From Sweltsa coloradensis (lineage: Eukaryota > Arthropoda > Insecta > Plecoptera > Chloroperlidae): 64,000 nt of DNA. Positions 1 to 9,899 of this stretch are shown piece after piece. The first letter of the stretch is position 1. Every line of letters begins with the position of its first letter. The notes below the pieces were generated by a model. The model made no database searches, was not told where the DNA came from, and saw only the letters and a program-made list of their open reading frames with translations. Location of the stretch: assembly GCA_024449915.1 (NCBI GenBank), contig JAMZAV010003161.1, positions 1 to 64,000 of the forward strand, written 5' to 3'. The position numbers and the translations under genes were made by a program.

Positions 1-70
1 ATTTTCTTTTCTATAAGACACCAATCATTTATATTAACACATCACAAACTTATTTCATTAGCTTACAATA

Positions 71-130
71 TCACAGGCGGCGCAATATGATCTAACCGGT
101 TGAAGTGCCCTTGTTTATCACGTCGTCGTC
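71..130 (+). repeat. Recurrent 60-bp block ('family D')
   Basis: The block CACAGGC..CGCAATATGACCTA, then ACCGGTTGAAGCGCCCTAGT, then TTCTCACGTCGTCG recurs at about 4170, 15147, 17081, 27905, 30008, 35096, 37071, 46140, 47936 and 56880, always after AT-rich DNA. It shares the CGGTTGA.GCGCCCT core with family C. It is probably one end of an interspersed element whose limits I cannot fix. Confidence 0.55.
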
Positions 131-568
131 ATATGTCTTTCTAGAGTGGTATTGGTCTCTGATACGAGCCTAGATGTTCAACAAGGGTTGGGTTCCTGGT
201 TTCTGTGCTGGGTTTGTGTTTTATACAGCACTACAGTTCCCTTCTCATCATACCAAACAGAATGTGAAGCATATTCACTTCATGGGCAGGATAATCTATA
301 GCAACGTTTCTGATAATCCGTAATCAATTTAAAACTCTTAACATTTTAAAAATTAGGCAAATCTTTATCTTATAAATACTCCGCCCAACCATAATTAGTG
401 AACACTTCGTCAGAAAGTATAAAGGACATGAGAAATTATTCCCCACTTTACTCCACTCTGGCAGTTACACTGGTTCATGTCCTTTATGCCAGTGGTGCCA
501 TGTTAGAGAGTTGTCAGAGGGTCCTGAAAGAACTACTAATAATAATTGTTTGTTTTTCACCTTTATAT

Positions 569-918
569 GGGCCATCAAATTCCAAATCTCAACCTTCCCG
601 TGGTTTGGCCCGTGATTAGGGAAGTTTTTCTCCCTGAAACTAATGGCGAGCTCTGAGTCGTCGTCTGGGAAATTTCCACTTCCCTTTCTTTTCCTCCCCG
701 ACGGCGACGACAATGACAACACGGACGGATGATGACACAGACGGAGACGACCACGAAGTGGGGGAACCCCTGACCTCCCCATACGCTTGTGGCTGGTTCT
801 GACCAGCACAGGCCTGTCCACCCTTGTCCCCCCGCGTCATCCCTTACGTCCCGCCCTTCGTCTTGATTAGCCAAAGTGCATAAATATGAGACGTTAAGCA
901 ATATCCAATCAATCAATT
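569..918 (+). repeat. SINE-like family A (full-length, B-type)
   Basis: This entry defines the family. It is a ~340-bp GC-rich unit starting CCATCAAATTCCAACTCGCA (or CTTCAAATTCCAACTCGACA), with a central hairpin GTCGTCGTCGGGG...CCCCGACGGCGACGAC, the block CTGGTTCTGACCAGC ACAGGCCTGT, and the 3' end GAGACGTAAAGCAATATCC followed by an AATC-type tail. Truncation is mostly at the 5' end, as in LINE-mediated retroposition. No protein is proposed. This copy has the B-type hairpins (GGGAGTTTTTCTCCC). Confidence 0.9.
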
Positions 919-1069
919 AGTACTAGGAAGCTTCTCAAACGCTTTTTCAGGCGCGTTGTTGGATGAGCGTAATGGGTGCATTGAGCTGCCATGTGTTATG
1001 CAGATTTTCGGTTGTTCAGTGAAAAAATAATTACAATCGGATAAAGCATGTCGGTGTTAATAAGTCGAA

Positions 1070-1265
1070 GAAATTTTTTACGATTTTTTTTTTAATCCAA
1101 AAAAATCGTAATTTGCGGTTTTTATTAAAAATAATTTTTTGATTGAGCTCAAAAACGTAACAGTTTTAGGTTCAAAGATTTCGAAGGCCTCCTGAAAATT
1201 TCATCACAATTTAAGTATCGGTTTATCCGGAATCGTGTTAACAAACACACAAAAATACAAACAGA
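1070..1265 (-). repeat. Single ~180-bp monomer, reverse
   Basis: Matches the tandem array at 23212-23740 in reverse: AAACCGATACTT, CCTTCGAAATCTTTGAAC and CGATTTTT landmarks, and the CACGATTCCGG-type end (CCGGAATCGTG on plus). Confidence 0.65.
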
Positions 1266-1700
1266 AAAAAGAAAAACATGCCGGATTTTTTTCTCCAGTG
1301 GAATGGTATCTTCGCTTCGCTCGCTACGCTCATCAAACAAGTTTCATTCGTTTAATTATTTCTGCTGCGGTTCGTAAAAATGCTTTGTTGAAAAAATTGT
1401 GTTGTGTTGGGGTGGGGTGATATATATTTGTAATGCGTATTAACAATTTAATCTTTTATTTCAATTATATTTCCAACATTCGAGAAGACACCATTTTTAC
1501 ACAATAATAACATTCAATTCTTTTATCAAAAACATCTCTAACACTGCCTACTAGATAACTTGTACATATGAACTGCCTAGTGTATTCCAATCCACACTAC
1601 ATTATCCCCCCCTTTAAAGAAGGGTTTCAATCGATTGAAATGAACCCGCTGAAACGCTGTCGAAGACGTCTTCCATTGGGTCCATTTCCATCTGCTTTAT

Positions 1701-2044
1701 TGATTGATTGAATATTGCTTTACGTCTCATATTTATGCAAATTGGCTAATCGAGACGAATGGAGGGACGTACGGGATGACGCGGGGGGCAAGGGGTGTGG
1801 CAGGCCTGTGCTGGTCAGAACCAGCCACAAGCATATGAGGAGGGCAGGGGTTCCCCCACGTCGTGGTCGTCTCCGTCTGTGTCATCATCCCTTCGTGTTG
1901 TCTTTGTCGTCGCCGTCGGGGAGGTAGTCAAAGAGAAGGGGTTCCCCGACGACGACCCAGAGTTTGCCATTAGTTTCAGGGAGTGAAACTCCCCTATTCA
2001 CGGGCCAAACCGCGAGAAAGTGTCGAGTTGGAATTTGAAGGCCC
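1701..2044 (-). repeat. SINE-like family A (full-length, reverse)
   Basis: The only full-length minus-strand copy in the window, starting with the TGATTGATTG tail. A-type: GGGAGTGAAACTCCC read on the plus strand. Confidence 0.9.
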
Positions 2045-2046
2045 TA

Positions 2047-2100
2047 GGGACGTAACGGATGACGCGGGGGGACAAGGGGTGGACAGGCCTGTGCTGGTCA
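2047..2100 (-). repeat. SINE-like family A fragment
   Basis: Only the GACGTAACGGATGACGCGGG to GTGCTGGTCA part is present. It lies directly beside the reverse full-length copy and lacks both ends. Confidence 0.75.
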
Positions 2101-2322
2101 TTCAATCAAGTGATCCGGTACTCAATGAGTGGTTGAAAAGCGTAGACATAGATGGAGCTAGTGAAACTGCACAGTTTTGTAGGATTCGAGCGGGGATACC
2201 ATCAGGACCGGTGGCTGTGTTAAGTTTTATTCTTTAGAGACTAATGACAGTTTCTTGAGGAAAGAAGTACAGATCTTTTAGTGATGAAGTACTTTGATCA
2301 AGCTTTGTTTGTTGGCGGATGT

Positions 2323-2780
2323 CTATGTCACTGGTGGGTATGGAGAAATTACCTTTAAATGAATTGAGGGAAGTGTTAGCAATATCTTCTGGCTTAGATA
2401 TTTGTATTCCCTTATGAATGAAAGTTTTACCATGGGACTCGTTAGGAATGGTGTTCTTAGCGTTAAGTAACTTAACTGATATCTTGCGATCCGTGCTAAA
2501 AACAGTTCTTTTATTCTGGATTTTGAGTAAACGGCATATTTTTTCAGTGGTTCCTTGAAAGTAAGGCAGAAATGCGGTTGTTTGAGGTTTGTCTTTTGGA
2601 ATATCTTGATCAACAGGTTTACTCGACGTTTTATGGAATGCTCGAGCAATTGTGTTGAAGGAAATTCCGTTAGTAAACTGTATTGTAACCCAATAATTTC
2701 TTCAGCCATATGCTTAACGTCAGACAGTCTTTTGGATCGTATAGCAAGGGTGTTTACTACTGTGGCAAGCCTTGCTGGGT
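2323..2780 (-). pseudogene. Penelope-like element fragment (reverse transcriptase C-terminus and linker)
   Basis: The minus strand reads LATVVNTLAIRSKRLSDVKH and MAEEIIGLQYSLLT. After a frameshift it continues NGISFNTIARAFHK, AFLPYFQGTTEKICRLL and TVFSTDRKISVKLLNAKNTI. FLPY-x-(K/Q)GTT...I.R.L followed by K.T.F...RK is the characteristic post-RT linker of Penelope-like retroelements. No GIY-YIG domain follows downstream on this strand. Recognition is by motif memory only. Confidence 0.6.
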
Positions 2781-2787
2781 GGACACA

Positions 2788-2885
2788 CGAAAAGACATGG
2801 AAAAGACATACGTAGGAAGAACCAATCGCAAAATATCTGTCTGCATCAACCAACATAGAATTGTAGTTAGACGTATACACTTTTC
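2788..2885 (+). pseudogene. Penelope-like GIY-YIG endonuclease fragment, opposite orientation
   Basis: The plus strand reads DMEKTYVGRTNRKISVCINQ followed by HRIVVRRIHFS. This resembles the YIG-x-T-x-R-(S/K)-x-x-x-R-x-x-EH core of the GIY-YIG nuclease at the C-terminus of Penelope-like elements. It abuts the reverse-transcriptase fragment head-to-head within about 10 bp. The match is short, so confidence is moderate. Confidence 0.45.
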
Positions 2886-2929
2886 CAACATGCTTTCGAC
2901 AAGGAAAACTGGATTAACTTTAATGAAGC

Positions 2930-3376
2930 TAAAAGCTTGTGTCGCGTTCGCGTGTGACGTACAGTCGCGTGTTGTCTGGACAAAGGACGACGATCCTCCC
3001 ATCCTGGCTCCACACGCTCCGTTTGCCGGCGATCTCCTTGGCAGTGGCGTAGAGCCTCGCTGTCACATTAGTGAGCGACTCCGTTATAAGCAGCTCCTTC
3101 TTCGCCAGCCGCCTCTTAACGCTCCAGATTTGATCCCTGACGATATATCAAACGAACTTTACGATGATCGGACGAGGGCGTCCCGACGACACGACCTCTG
3201 CGGAGTTATATCTGACAGGTCCCAGGCGGTGACAGCGGTCGATGTCTATCGGGTACAGGTCCATGCATAGTGTCGTATTTGCAAAGTGGAGGACAGTGTC
3301 GAGAACATCTTCATTAGGTCGTTCAGGGTGGCCATGCACGAGCAGGCACTTACGTCTGCTGTACTGTTCGTCAGCG
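2930..3376 (-). pseudogene. LINE ORF1 protein, RRM-like half, with an in-frame TGA
   Basis: The minus strand encodes DEQYSRRKCLLVHGHPE, DIDRCHRLGPVR and RPRPIIVKFV, then TGA at 3150-3148, then YIVRDQIWSVKRRLAKKELL and on to about 2930. The 'HRLG...RPRPIIVKF.RY' signature belongs to the RRM/CTD part of L1-ORF1-like proteins found in several metazoan LINE clades. The TGA stands where the family has Arg, so CGA-to-TGA decay is likely. The upstream coiled-coil half lies at 3698-3942, beyond a family A insertion. Confidence 0.65.
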
Positions 3377-3697
3377 TCTCGCGGTTTGGCCCGTGAATAG
3401 GGGAGTCTCACTCCCTGAAACTAATGGCGAGCTCTGGGTCGTCGTCGGGGAACCCCTTCCCTTTGACTACCTCCCCGACGGCGACGACAAAGAAAACACG
3501 GACGGGTGATGACACAGACGGAGACGACCACGACGTGGATGAACCCCTGCCCTCCCCATACGCTTGTGGCTGGTTCTGACCAGCACAGGCCTGTCCACCC
3601 CTTGTCCCCCCGCGTCATCCCTTACGTCCCTCCCTTCGTCTCGATTAGCCAAGTTCCATAAATATGAGACGTAAAGCAATATCCAATCAATCAATCA
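3377..3697 (+). repeat. SINE-like family A inside a LINE ORF1
   Basis: Starts at TCTCGCGG, missing about 25 bp of the 5' end, and ends in AATCAATCAA. It splits the coiled-coil and RRM halves of an ORF1 protein. Confidence 0.88.
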
Positions 3698-3942
3698 AAC
3701 GGGCGATGTCGGCCCGCGATGCCCCCATCTCCTCGGCGATGTTGGCCTTCACGGCCGCGATCTGAGACTCCAGAAGAGTCTGCAGATCGCGTATCTCCTG
3801 TGGAGACGGGGTGTCGTTCCGGGGTGATTGCTGGAGACGTCGGTCGCCGAGCCGGACTTGGTGGCAAGGAGACTTATCTGCGCCATCAAGGTCTCCTGCA
3901 ACGTGGCCAGCTGAGCTAAGAAGGAACCCTCCAGCCTGAATG
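3698..3942 (-). pseudogene. LINE ORF1 protein, coiled-coil half
   Basis: This GC-rich coding-like block reads RNDTPSPQEIRDLQTLLESQ, then IAAVKANIAEEMGASRADIA and RL. This is a heptad-like helix directly before the RRM part of an ORF1 protein. Family A interrupts it at 3377-3697; skipping the insertion gives ...ADIARL then DADEQYSRR. High GC and codon-like composition differ from the surrounding AT-rich DNA. Confidence 0.55.
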
Positions 3943-3966
3943 AACGTTAAGCAATATCCAATCAAT
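3943..3966 (+). repeat. SINE-like family A tail-only fragment
   Basis: ACGTTAAGCAATATCC plus AATCAAT: an extremely 5'-truncated copy. Confidence 0.6.
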
Positions 3967-4838
3967 TTATTTTCTAAATAGTAGTAAATGATTTGTAAGT
4001 GACTTGTCGTTAACTTGCTATAACCTTGTTTGATAAAGTTTGTATAAAAAATTAGTTTTTAGAACGATATTTTATCAATGTGATCGCTAGTATACTTATT
4101 ATTTACGTCTCACTAATTATAGATAGCAATGTATGAAACAAATAAAAACAAATTTAATCTACAAGCCCCGAATATCACATGACTCACTCTGTTGAAGCTC
4201 TGTAGTTTCTCACGTCGTTTTCGTAAAAGTTTGTCGTTTGTGTTGAGTTTGCTGATTTTACTCTTGCAAAGGTATTGAATGAACAAGTGAAACTAATGCT
4301 GAGTGTCATCATTGGTGCATGATGTGTATCCGGGACGTCTTTTGGCTCCTTTCTTTGTTATTTTTTAAAATACTTTTCGGGCAATGTCGCACAAGTTGGT
4401 TCGTGTTTGATGAATCAAAATCATGCATAGTACGTGCGATGGGCAGGCGCAAGTTGTGACGGTCCAAACCGTTGAACCGGCCTACACTTACCGTGCCCGG
4501 CAAGACTCGGTGGAGATGGGGGGTGGGGATGTAGTTGCTCTGCTCTGGTACCAAGGGCGCCACCTCGTTCCGAAGTTAGGGTACCTAGAGGTCTGGGTAG
4601 ATGGAACGAGGAAGTTCTACGAAGACAAAACCCACGGATAATTAGGCATGAGAAATTTATTGAAATAATCCTGTCACCAATACAAACACAGCCTCCTCAA
4701 AGTCCTATGGGTAGGATGAGTCGCCACCAAAACTTCGATGTGTATAATGTAGAAGTTTAAATAGAAGTAGATCTCTAACATACACAAATATTGAGTAAAT
4801 TATTGAGTATTACTTACCCTCCAGCTCCTTGACAATTA

Positions 4839-5025
4839 GGGCGCATTCCGTAACTCGTTACGTGGCGCTTTGTAGCGCTTAGCCTACTCCAAAATAAGCT
4901 TGGAGCGCCATGCCACGCAGTACAACACACAGCCACAGATCGCTACACTCGCTGGAGGTTTTTCGTCTAGCACCTTGTAGCGATATGGCTACAAAGCGCC
5001 ACGTAGCAAGTTACGGAATAACCCC
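4839..5025. mobile_element. 187-bp MITE with ~37-bp terminal inverted repeats
   Basis: The left arm starts GGGCGCATTCCGTAACTCGT and continues to TTTGTAGC; the right arm is its complement with about 5 differences (GGGGTTATTCCGTAACTTGC read inward). The short centre has no coding capacity. Superfamily not assigned because no clear target duplication is seen. Confidence 0.75.
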
Positions 5026-5415
5026 AAACCTGAATTTTTGTTTGAAAGTGCTGAAAGAGTACTAAGGTACCAGATTCTCAACAAAACCTTCATTGCGTGG
5101 CATAGCACTACTGTCAGCTCGATTACATATTAATCTATAACTAGGGAAACGCCAAAGTCGTTGTTAAACGAGAGAGTGAGCTATGTGTTGAGTACCTGGT
5201 AACGTTCCCTTTCCTCCTCCTACCTCCCTAGCCTATTATTGGCTAGAGTGGCGCATTATGGCCTTACAGTTGACGAACCCTTAAACCGACTCAACTCAAA
5301 ACCCTAATAATTATAGGCCAACCTATATAATTATTATCATCAAACTTAAATGCAGATGTTCCCGGGTACTCAACACATGGCTCACTCACTCATCTATCTA
5401 CGACTTTGGCATTTC

Positions 5416-5670
5416 CAGTCGTCGTCGGGGAACCCCTTCCCTTTGACTACCTCCCCGACGGCGACGACAAAGACAACATGGACGGATGATGACACAGACG
5501 GAGACGACCACGACGTGGGGGAACCCCTGCCCTCCCCATATGCTTGTGGCTGGTTCTGACCAGCACAGGCCTGTCCACCCCTTGTCCCCCCGCGTCATCC
5601 CTAACGTCCCTCCCTTCGTCTCGATTAGCCAAGTTGCATAAATATGAGACGTAAAGCAATATCCAATCCA
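5416..5670 (+). repeat. SINE-like family A, 5'-truncated
   Basis: Begins inside the central hairpin (GTCGTCGTCGGGG) and runs to the AATCC tail. It is the left edge of the 1.72-kb tandem duplication. Confidence 0.88.
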
Positions 5671-5865
5671 AAATCCTAGTATTATCATTCCACAAATATT
5701 TGTGGTCGCATACTCTTGTTCAACTGATACACGCCAGGCTAAATGGGACGGCCAGCTAGTGTAGACCTACGATTACCTCCAGCGTCAATGTAGGCTTATG
5801 AAAAATTAAAGACAATTTAGACCTAAAGGTGAACATAGAAAATGTTTTTTAGTTTATTTGGTTTC

Positions 5866-6115
5866 AGGGCGCGTTAACCGTTCGGTTATAATGCGCCACT
5901 CTAGCCTTAGTGATATAGAGAGGAAAATCCTATGCTGGTCAGAACAAGCCTCGGGTAGCTGTGAAAGAAAAAAGGGGTTCTCACGTCGTGGTCGTCATCG
6001 TCTTTGGCATCGTTCATATTATCATGGTCGTCGTCGTCAAGGAGGTCGTCGGGGAAGGGGTAGAAGTCCCCGACGACGACTGCCAGTGGTCGCATCTTTT
6101 CGGGGAGAAATATAT
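5866..6115 (-). repeat. Diverged relative of family A ('family C')
   Basis: Read on the minus strand it has a GTCGTCGGGGACTTC-type hairpin, the GACCACGACGTGAGAA block, TTCTGACCAGCATAGG and then CGGTTAACGCGCCCTGAAAC. It therefore shares the hairpin and the CTGACCAGCA core with family A but has a different 3' end. Copies also at 7583-7830 (-) and, partial, 16435-16575 (+). Confidence 0.65.
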
Positions 6116-7044
6116 ACTTATCTTTTATACTAACCAGCTGATTTTTGCGAGATGGACTTACTCTTTCCTTGTCTTTTACGATTAGCAGAGCCATGCTCTA
6201 TGCCTTATGCTCGAACATACGGCTTAGGCCTACGTTAAGCATACACATATCGTAAGTTAGAATAAAGTAGGATGGTCTAGTCTACGATTTTAATTTTACC
6301 TTTATACGGTGTAATACTGCGTATATACTGCGGTTTTGCACTGCTTCTTGTTGATGGTCATCATTATTAATTAGTTGAAAAATCTAAACAAGAATAATTA
6401 CAGTTTTAGAGAATGACGAATTGACAACAAACCAAAAGAAAAGACACCGACTTTGAAAGATTTAACACTGATAGTGACTATCTAAATTGTTTTTATATCG
6501 AAGGCTGTGGCCTATTTTTCATATGAAAAATCGAAACAAAATGCTATCGATATTTTAAAATATCACATTTGTATTTCTTGTAGGTTTAAATCACAATGGA
6601 TCTCGCTGATTTTGTAAGCAGTTCTCAGCTAGTTCGTACCGGATGTCTGTTTAAAATTTCAGCGCAGTCTGTTCAGCGATTCGGCTGATTTTCAACGTAC
6701 ACACACGCACGCAGAAAAACAATAAGGGCCGTTTAAGTCGAATGGAGATCACTCCGTTCGCTACGCTCACTCGTTCAAACTACATGAATGACTAGTTGAC
6801 ACATTTACGGTCAGCCATTTGTTAACACAACCTAAAATCGCCGCGCCCATTCCGAATGTACGAGCGCTACAGCCGCCATATTGTAGCGAATTTCGTAATG
6901 CCCCCTTTAGCATAGGTTTCCTGTTTCTGTGCTGCAGTGCAATCTTGAGTCACCAGTGGTTGAATCTGTCCAGCATGGGTCTTCTCTGTTGTGTGGGTTC
7001 ATACCATTTTCTCCAAGGTTTGGTTCATCATATAATATCATATA

Positions 7045-7387
7045 AGGCCATTAAATTCCAACTCGCAACCTTCTCGTGGTTGGCCCGTGATGAGGGGAGT
7101 TTGACTCCCTAAAACTAATGGCGAGCTCTGGGTCGTCGTCGAGGAACTTTCCCCTTCCCTTTGACTACCTCCCCGACGGCGACGACAATGACAACACAGA
7201 CGGATGATGATACAGACGGAGACGACCAAGACGTGGGGGATCCCCTGCCTCCCCATACGCTTGTGGCTAGTTCTGACCAGTACAGGCCTGTCCACCCCTT
7301 GTCCCCCCGCGTCATCCCTAACGTCCCTCCCTTCGTCTCGATTAGCCAAGTTGCATAAATATGAGACGTAAAGCAATATCCAATCCA
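7045..7387 (+). repeat. SINE-like family A, full-length, B-type
   Basis: Starts GGCCATTAAATTCC and has the B-type GGAACTTTCCCC block. It is the shared middle edge of the 1.72-kb duplication. Confidence 0.9.
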
Positions 7388-7582
7388 AAATCCTAGTATT
7401 ATCATTCCACAAATATTTGTGGTCGCATACTCTTGTTCAACTGATACACGCCAGGCTAAATGGGACGGCCAGCTAGTGTAGACCTACGATTACCTCCAGC
7501 GTCAATGTAGGCTTATGAAAAATTAAAGACAATTTAGACCTAAAGGTGAACATAGAAAATGTTTTTTAGTTTATTTGGTTTC

Positions 7583-7830
7583 AGGGCGCGTTAACCGTTC
7601 GGTTATAATGCGCCACTCTAGCCTTAGTGATATAGAGAGGAAAATCCTATGCTGGTCAGAACAAGCCTCGGGTAGCTGTGAAAGAAAAAAGGGGGTTCTC
7701 ACGTCGTGGTCGTCATCGTCTTTGGCATCGTTCGTATTATCATGGTCGTCGTCGTCAAGGAGGTCGTCGGGGAAGGGGTAGAAGTCCCCGACGACGACTG
7801 CCAGTGGTCGCATCTTTTCGGGGAGAAATA
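7583..7830 (-). repeat. Family C repeat (tandem copy)
   Basis: Duplicate of 5866-6115 within the 1.72-kb tandem duplication. Confidence 0.65.
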
Positions 7831-8770
7831 TATACTTATCTTTTATACTAACCAGCTGATTTTTGCGAGATGGACTTACTCTTTCCTTGTCTTTTACGAT
7901 TAGCAGAGCCATGCTCTATGCCTTATGCTCGAACATACGGCTTAGGCCTACGTTAAGCATACACATATCGTAAGTTAGAATAAAGTAGGATGGTCTAGTC
8001 TACGATTTTAATTTTACCTTTATACGGTGTAATACTGCGTATATACTGCGGTTTTGCACTGCTTCTTGTTGATAGTCATCATTATTAATAAGTTGAAAAA
8101 TCTAAACAAGAATAATGACAGTTTTAGAGAATGACGAATTGACAAACAAACCAAAAGAAAAGACACCGACTTTGAAAGATTTAACACTGATAGTGACTAT
8201 CTGAATTGTTTTTATATCGAAGGCTGTGGCCTATTTTTCATATGAATAATCTAAACAAAATGCTATCGATATTTTAAAATATCACATTTGTATTTCTTGT
8301 AGGTTTAAATCACAATGGATCTCGCTGATTTTGTAAGCAGTTCTCAGCTAGTTCGTACCGGATGTCTGTTTAAAATTTCAGCGCAGTCTGTTCAGCGATT
8401 CGGCTGATTTTCAACGTACACACACGCACGCACGCACGCAGAAAAAACAATAAGGGCCGTTTAAGTCGAATGGAGATCACTCCGTTCGCTACGCTCACTC
8501 GTTCAAACTACATGAAGCACTAGTTGACACATTTACGGTCAGCCATTTGTTAACACAACCTAAATCGCCGCGCCCATTCCGAATGTACGAGCGCTACAGC
8601 CGCCATATTGTAGCGAATTTCGTAATGCCCCCTTTAGCATAGGTTTCCTGTTTCTGTGCTGCAGTGCAATCTTGAGTCACCAGTGGTTGAATCTGTCCAG
8701 CATGGGTCTTCTCTGTTGTGTGGGTTCATACCATTTTCTCCAAGGTTTGGTTCATCATATAATATCATAT

Positions 8771-9120
8771 AAGGCCATTAAATTCCAACTCGCAACCTTC
8801 TCGTGGTTGGCCCGTGATGAGGGGAGTTTGACTCCCTAAAACTAATGGCGAGCTCTGGGTCGTCGTCGAGGAACTTTCCCCTTCCCTTTGACTACCTCCC
8901 CGACGGCGACGACAATGACAACACAGACGGATGATGATACAGACGGAGACGACCAAGACGTGGGGGATCCCCTGCCTCCCCATACGCTTGTGGCTGGTTC
9001 TGACCAGCACAGGCCTGTCCACCCCTTGTCCCACCGCGTCATCCCTTACGTCCCTCCCTTCGTCTCGATTAGCCAAGTTGCATAAATATGAGACGTTAAA
9101 CAATATCCAATCAATCAATC
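8771..9120 (+). repeat. SINE-like family A, full-length, B-type
   Basis: Near-identical to the copy at 7045 over its 5' two thirds. Ends in AATCAATCAATC; right edge of the 1.72-kb duplication. Confidence 0.9.
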
Positions 9121-9123
9121 GGC

Positions 9124-9182
9124 CAATAGATAGATAGATAGATAGATAGATAGATCGATAGTTAGATAGATAGATAGATAGG
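9124..9182. repeat. (GATA)n microsatellite
   Basis: About 14 imperfect GATA units with a few interruptions (one TCGATAGTTAGA). It sits between the tail of family A (ending 9120) and a minus-strand LINE 3' end, and could be the simple-repeat tail of the latter. Confidence 0.9.
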
Positions 9183-9472
9183 TAATCGTCTTTATTTTCC
9201 AGGCGGGATTAAGGCCAACTAAACCTTTTCTTCCATCCAACCTTTAATATAAATACATTTTAAGATTTCTAACTTGTTAAAAATAATTTTGAATTAACAA
9301 TAAAATATATGATAAAATAACATTAATTTACATTTTTAAAGTACATAAACTATACCTATTACACATTTCTACTCTCATTCATACCATAATTTTATTATCA
9401 AGTGAATTGTCTACAGAAGTTTAAATCAATAAAAAGCATATTATTGTGAGTTAAAACATATTGTGCATGTTC
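9183..9472 (-). repeat. 3' UTR of the CR1/L2-like fragment
   Basis: AT-rich sequence between the TAA of the reverse-transcriptase remnant and the GATA microsatellite. Read on the minus strand it is the expected position of a LINE 3' UTR with a simple-repeat tail. Confidence 0.45.
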
Positions 9473-9782
9473 TTATTCGTCAGTATTCCTATGGCATTTT
9501 GTGAAATATAATTCATGAATTTTACACCTAAAGATATTATAACTATTGATATTGGTGTCCCTGATGATTGACGGTAGAGCGTTCCAAGTTCTTATTGCAC
9601 TGATAGTGTAGGAATTATCGAGGAAGTTTGTCCTGTGAACTGGAAAAATGAGTTGAGTACCTGTCCTTGATCTAGTGTTAAAGAGATGATTTGAATGGAG
9701 GTACGTGAGTTGGTAGCAAGATAAGACGGTAAAGAAGTTGATAATACGCGATGAACGAGACAGACAGAGTGGAGGTTACGTC
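9473..9782 (-). pseudogene. C-terminus of a CR1/L2-like non-LTR reverse transcriptase
   Basis: The minus strand encodes TYLHSNHLFNTRSRTGTQLI, FPVHRTNFLDNSYTISAIRT and WNALPSIIRDTNINSYNIFR, and ends at TAA (9475-9473). 'NTRSR....N.....RTWN.LP' is the hallmark of the extreme C-terminus of CR1/L2-type LINE proteins. The fragment is cut at 9783, where the 5.85-kb duplicated segment begins, so only about 100 codons remain. It differs from the family at 34 kb. Confidence 0.7.
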
Positions 9783-9899
9783 GATCATATAGACGAAGCC
9801 ATTGAAGATCTTTGTAACTTGAGTTACATGATCAGATTTTTTGGGAATGAAATGGGAAATGGGAGTTCATATCCAGCAAGTTCCAGCCGTTGTAGTTAG

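Larger units (their letters stand above)
5416..8770. repeat. 1.72-kb tandem duplication bounded by three family A copies
   Basis: The segment after the first family A copy (5671-7044) reappears at 7388-8770, about 1,717 bp downstream, at very high identity. Family A copies stand at 5416, 7045 and 8771, so the arrangement is A-unit-A-unit-A. Unequal exchange between family A copies is the simplest origin; haplotype duplication in the assembly is the alternative. Confidence 0.85.

Noticed and set aside
2710..3270. 186-codon plus-strand frame as a single gene
   Set aside because: Only the short GIY-YIG-like part is protein-like; the rest is antisense to the LINE ORF1 fragment.
5236..5907. Terminal inverted repeats GGCTAGAGTGGCGCATTAT at 5241 and 5889 as ends of one transposon
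   Set aside because: The right arm is also part of family C and duplicated at 7605 without the left arm, so a common element is not demonstrated.
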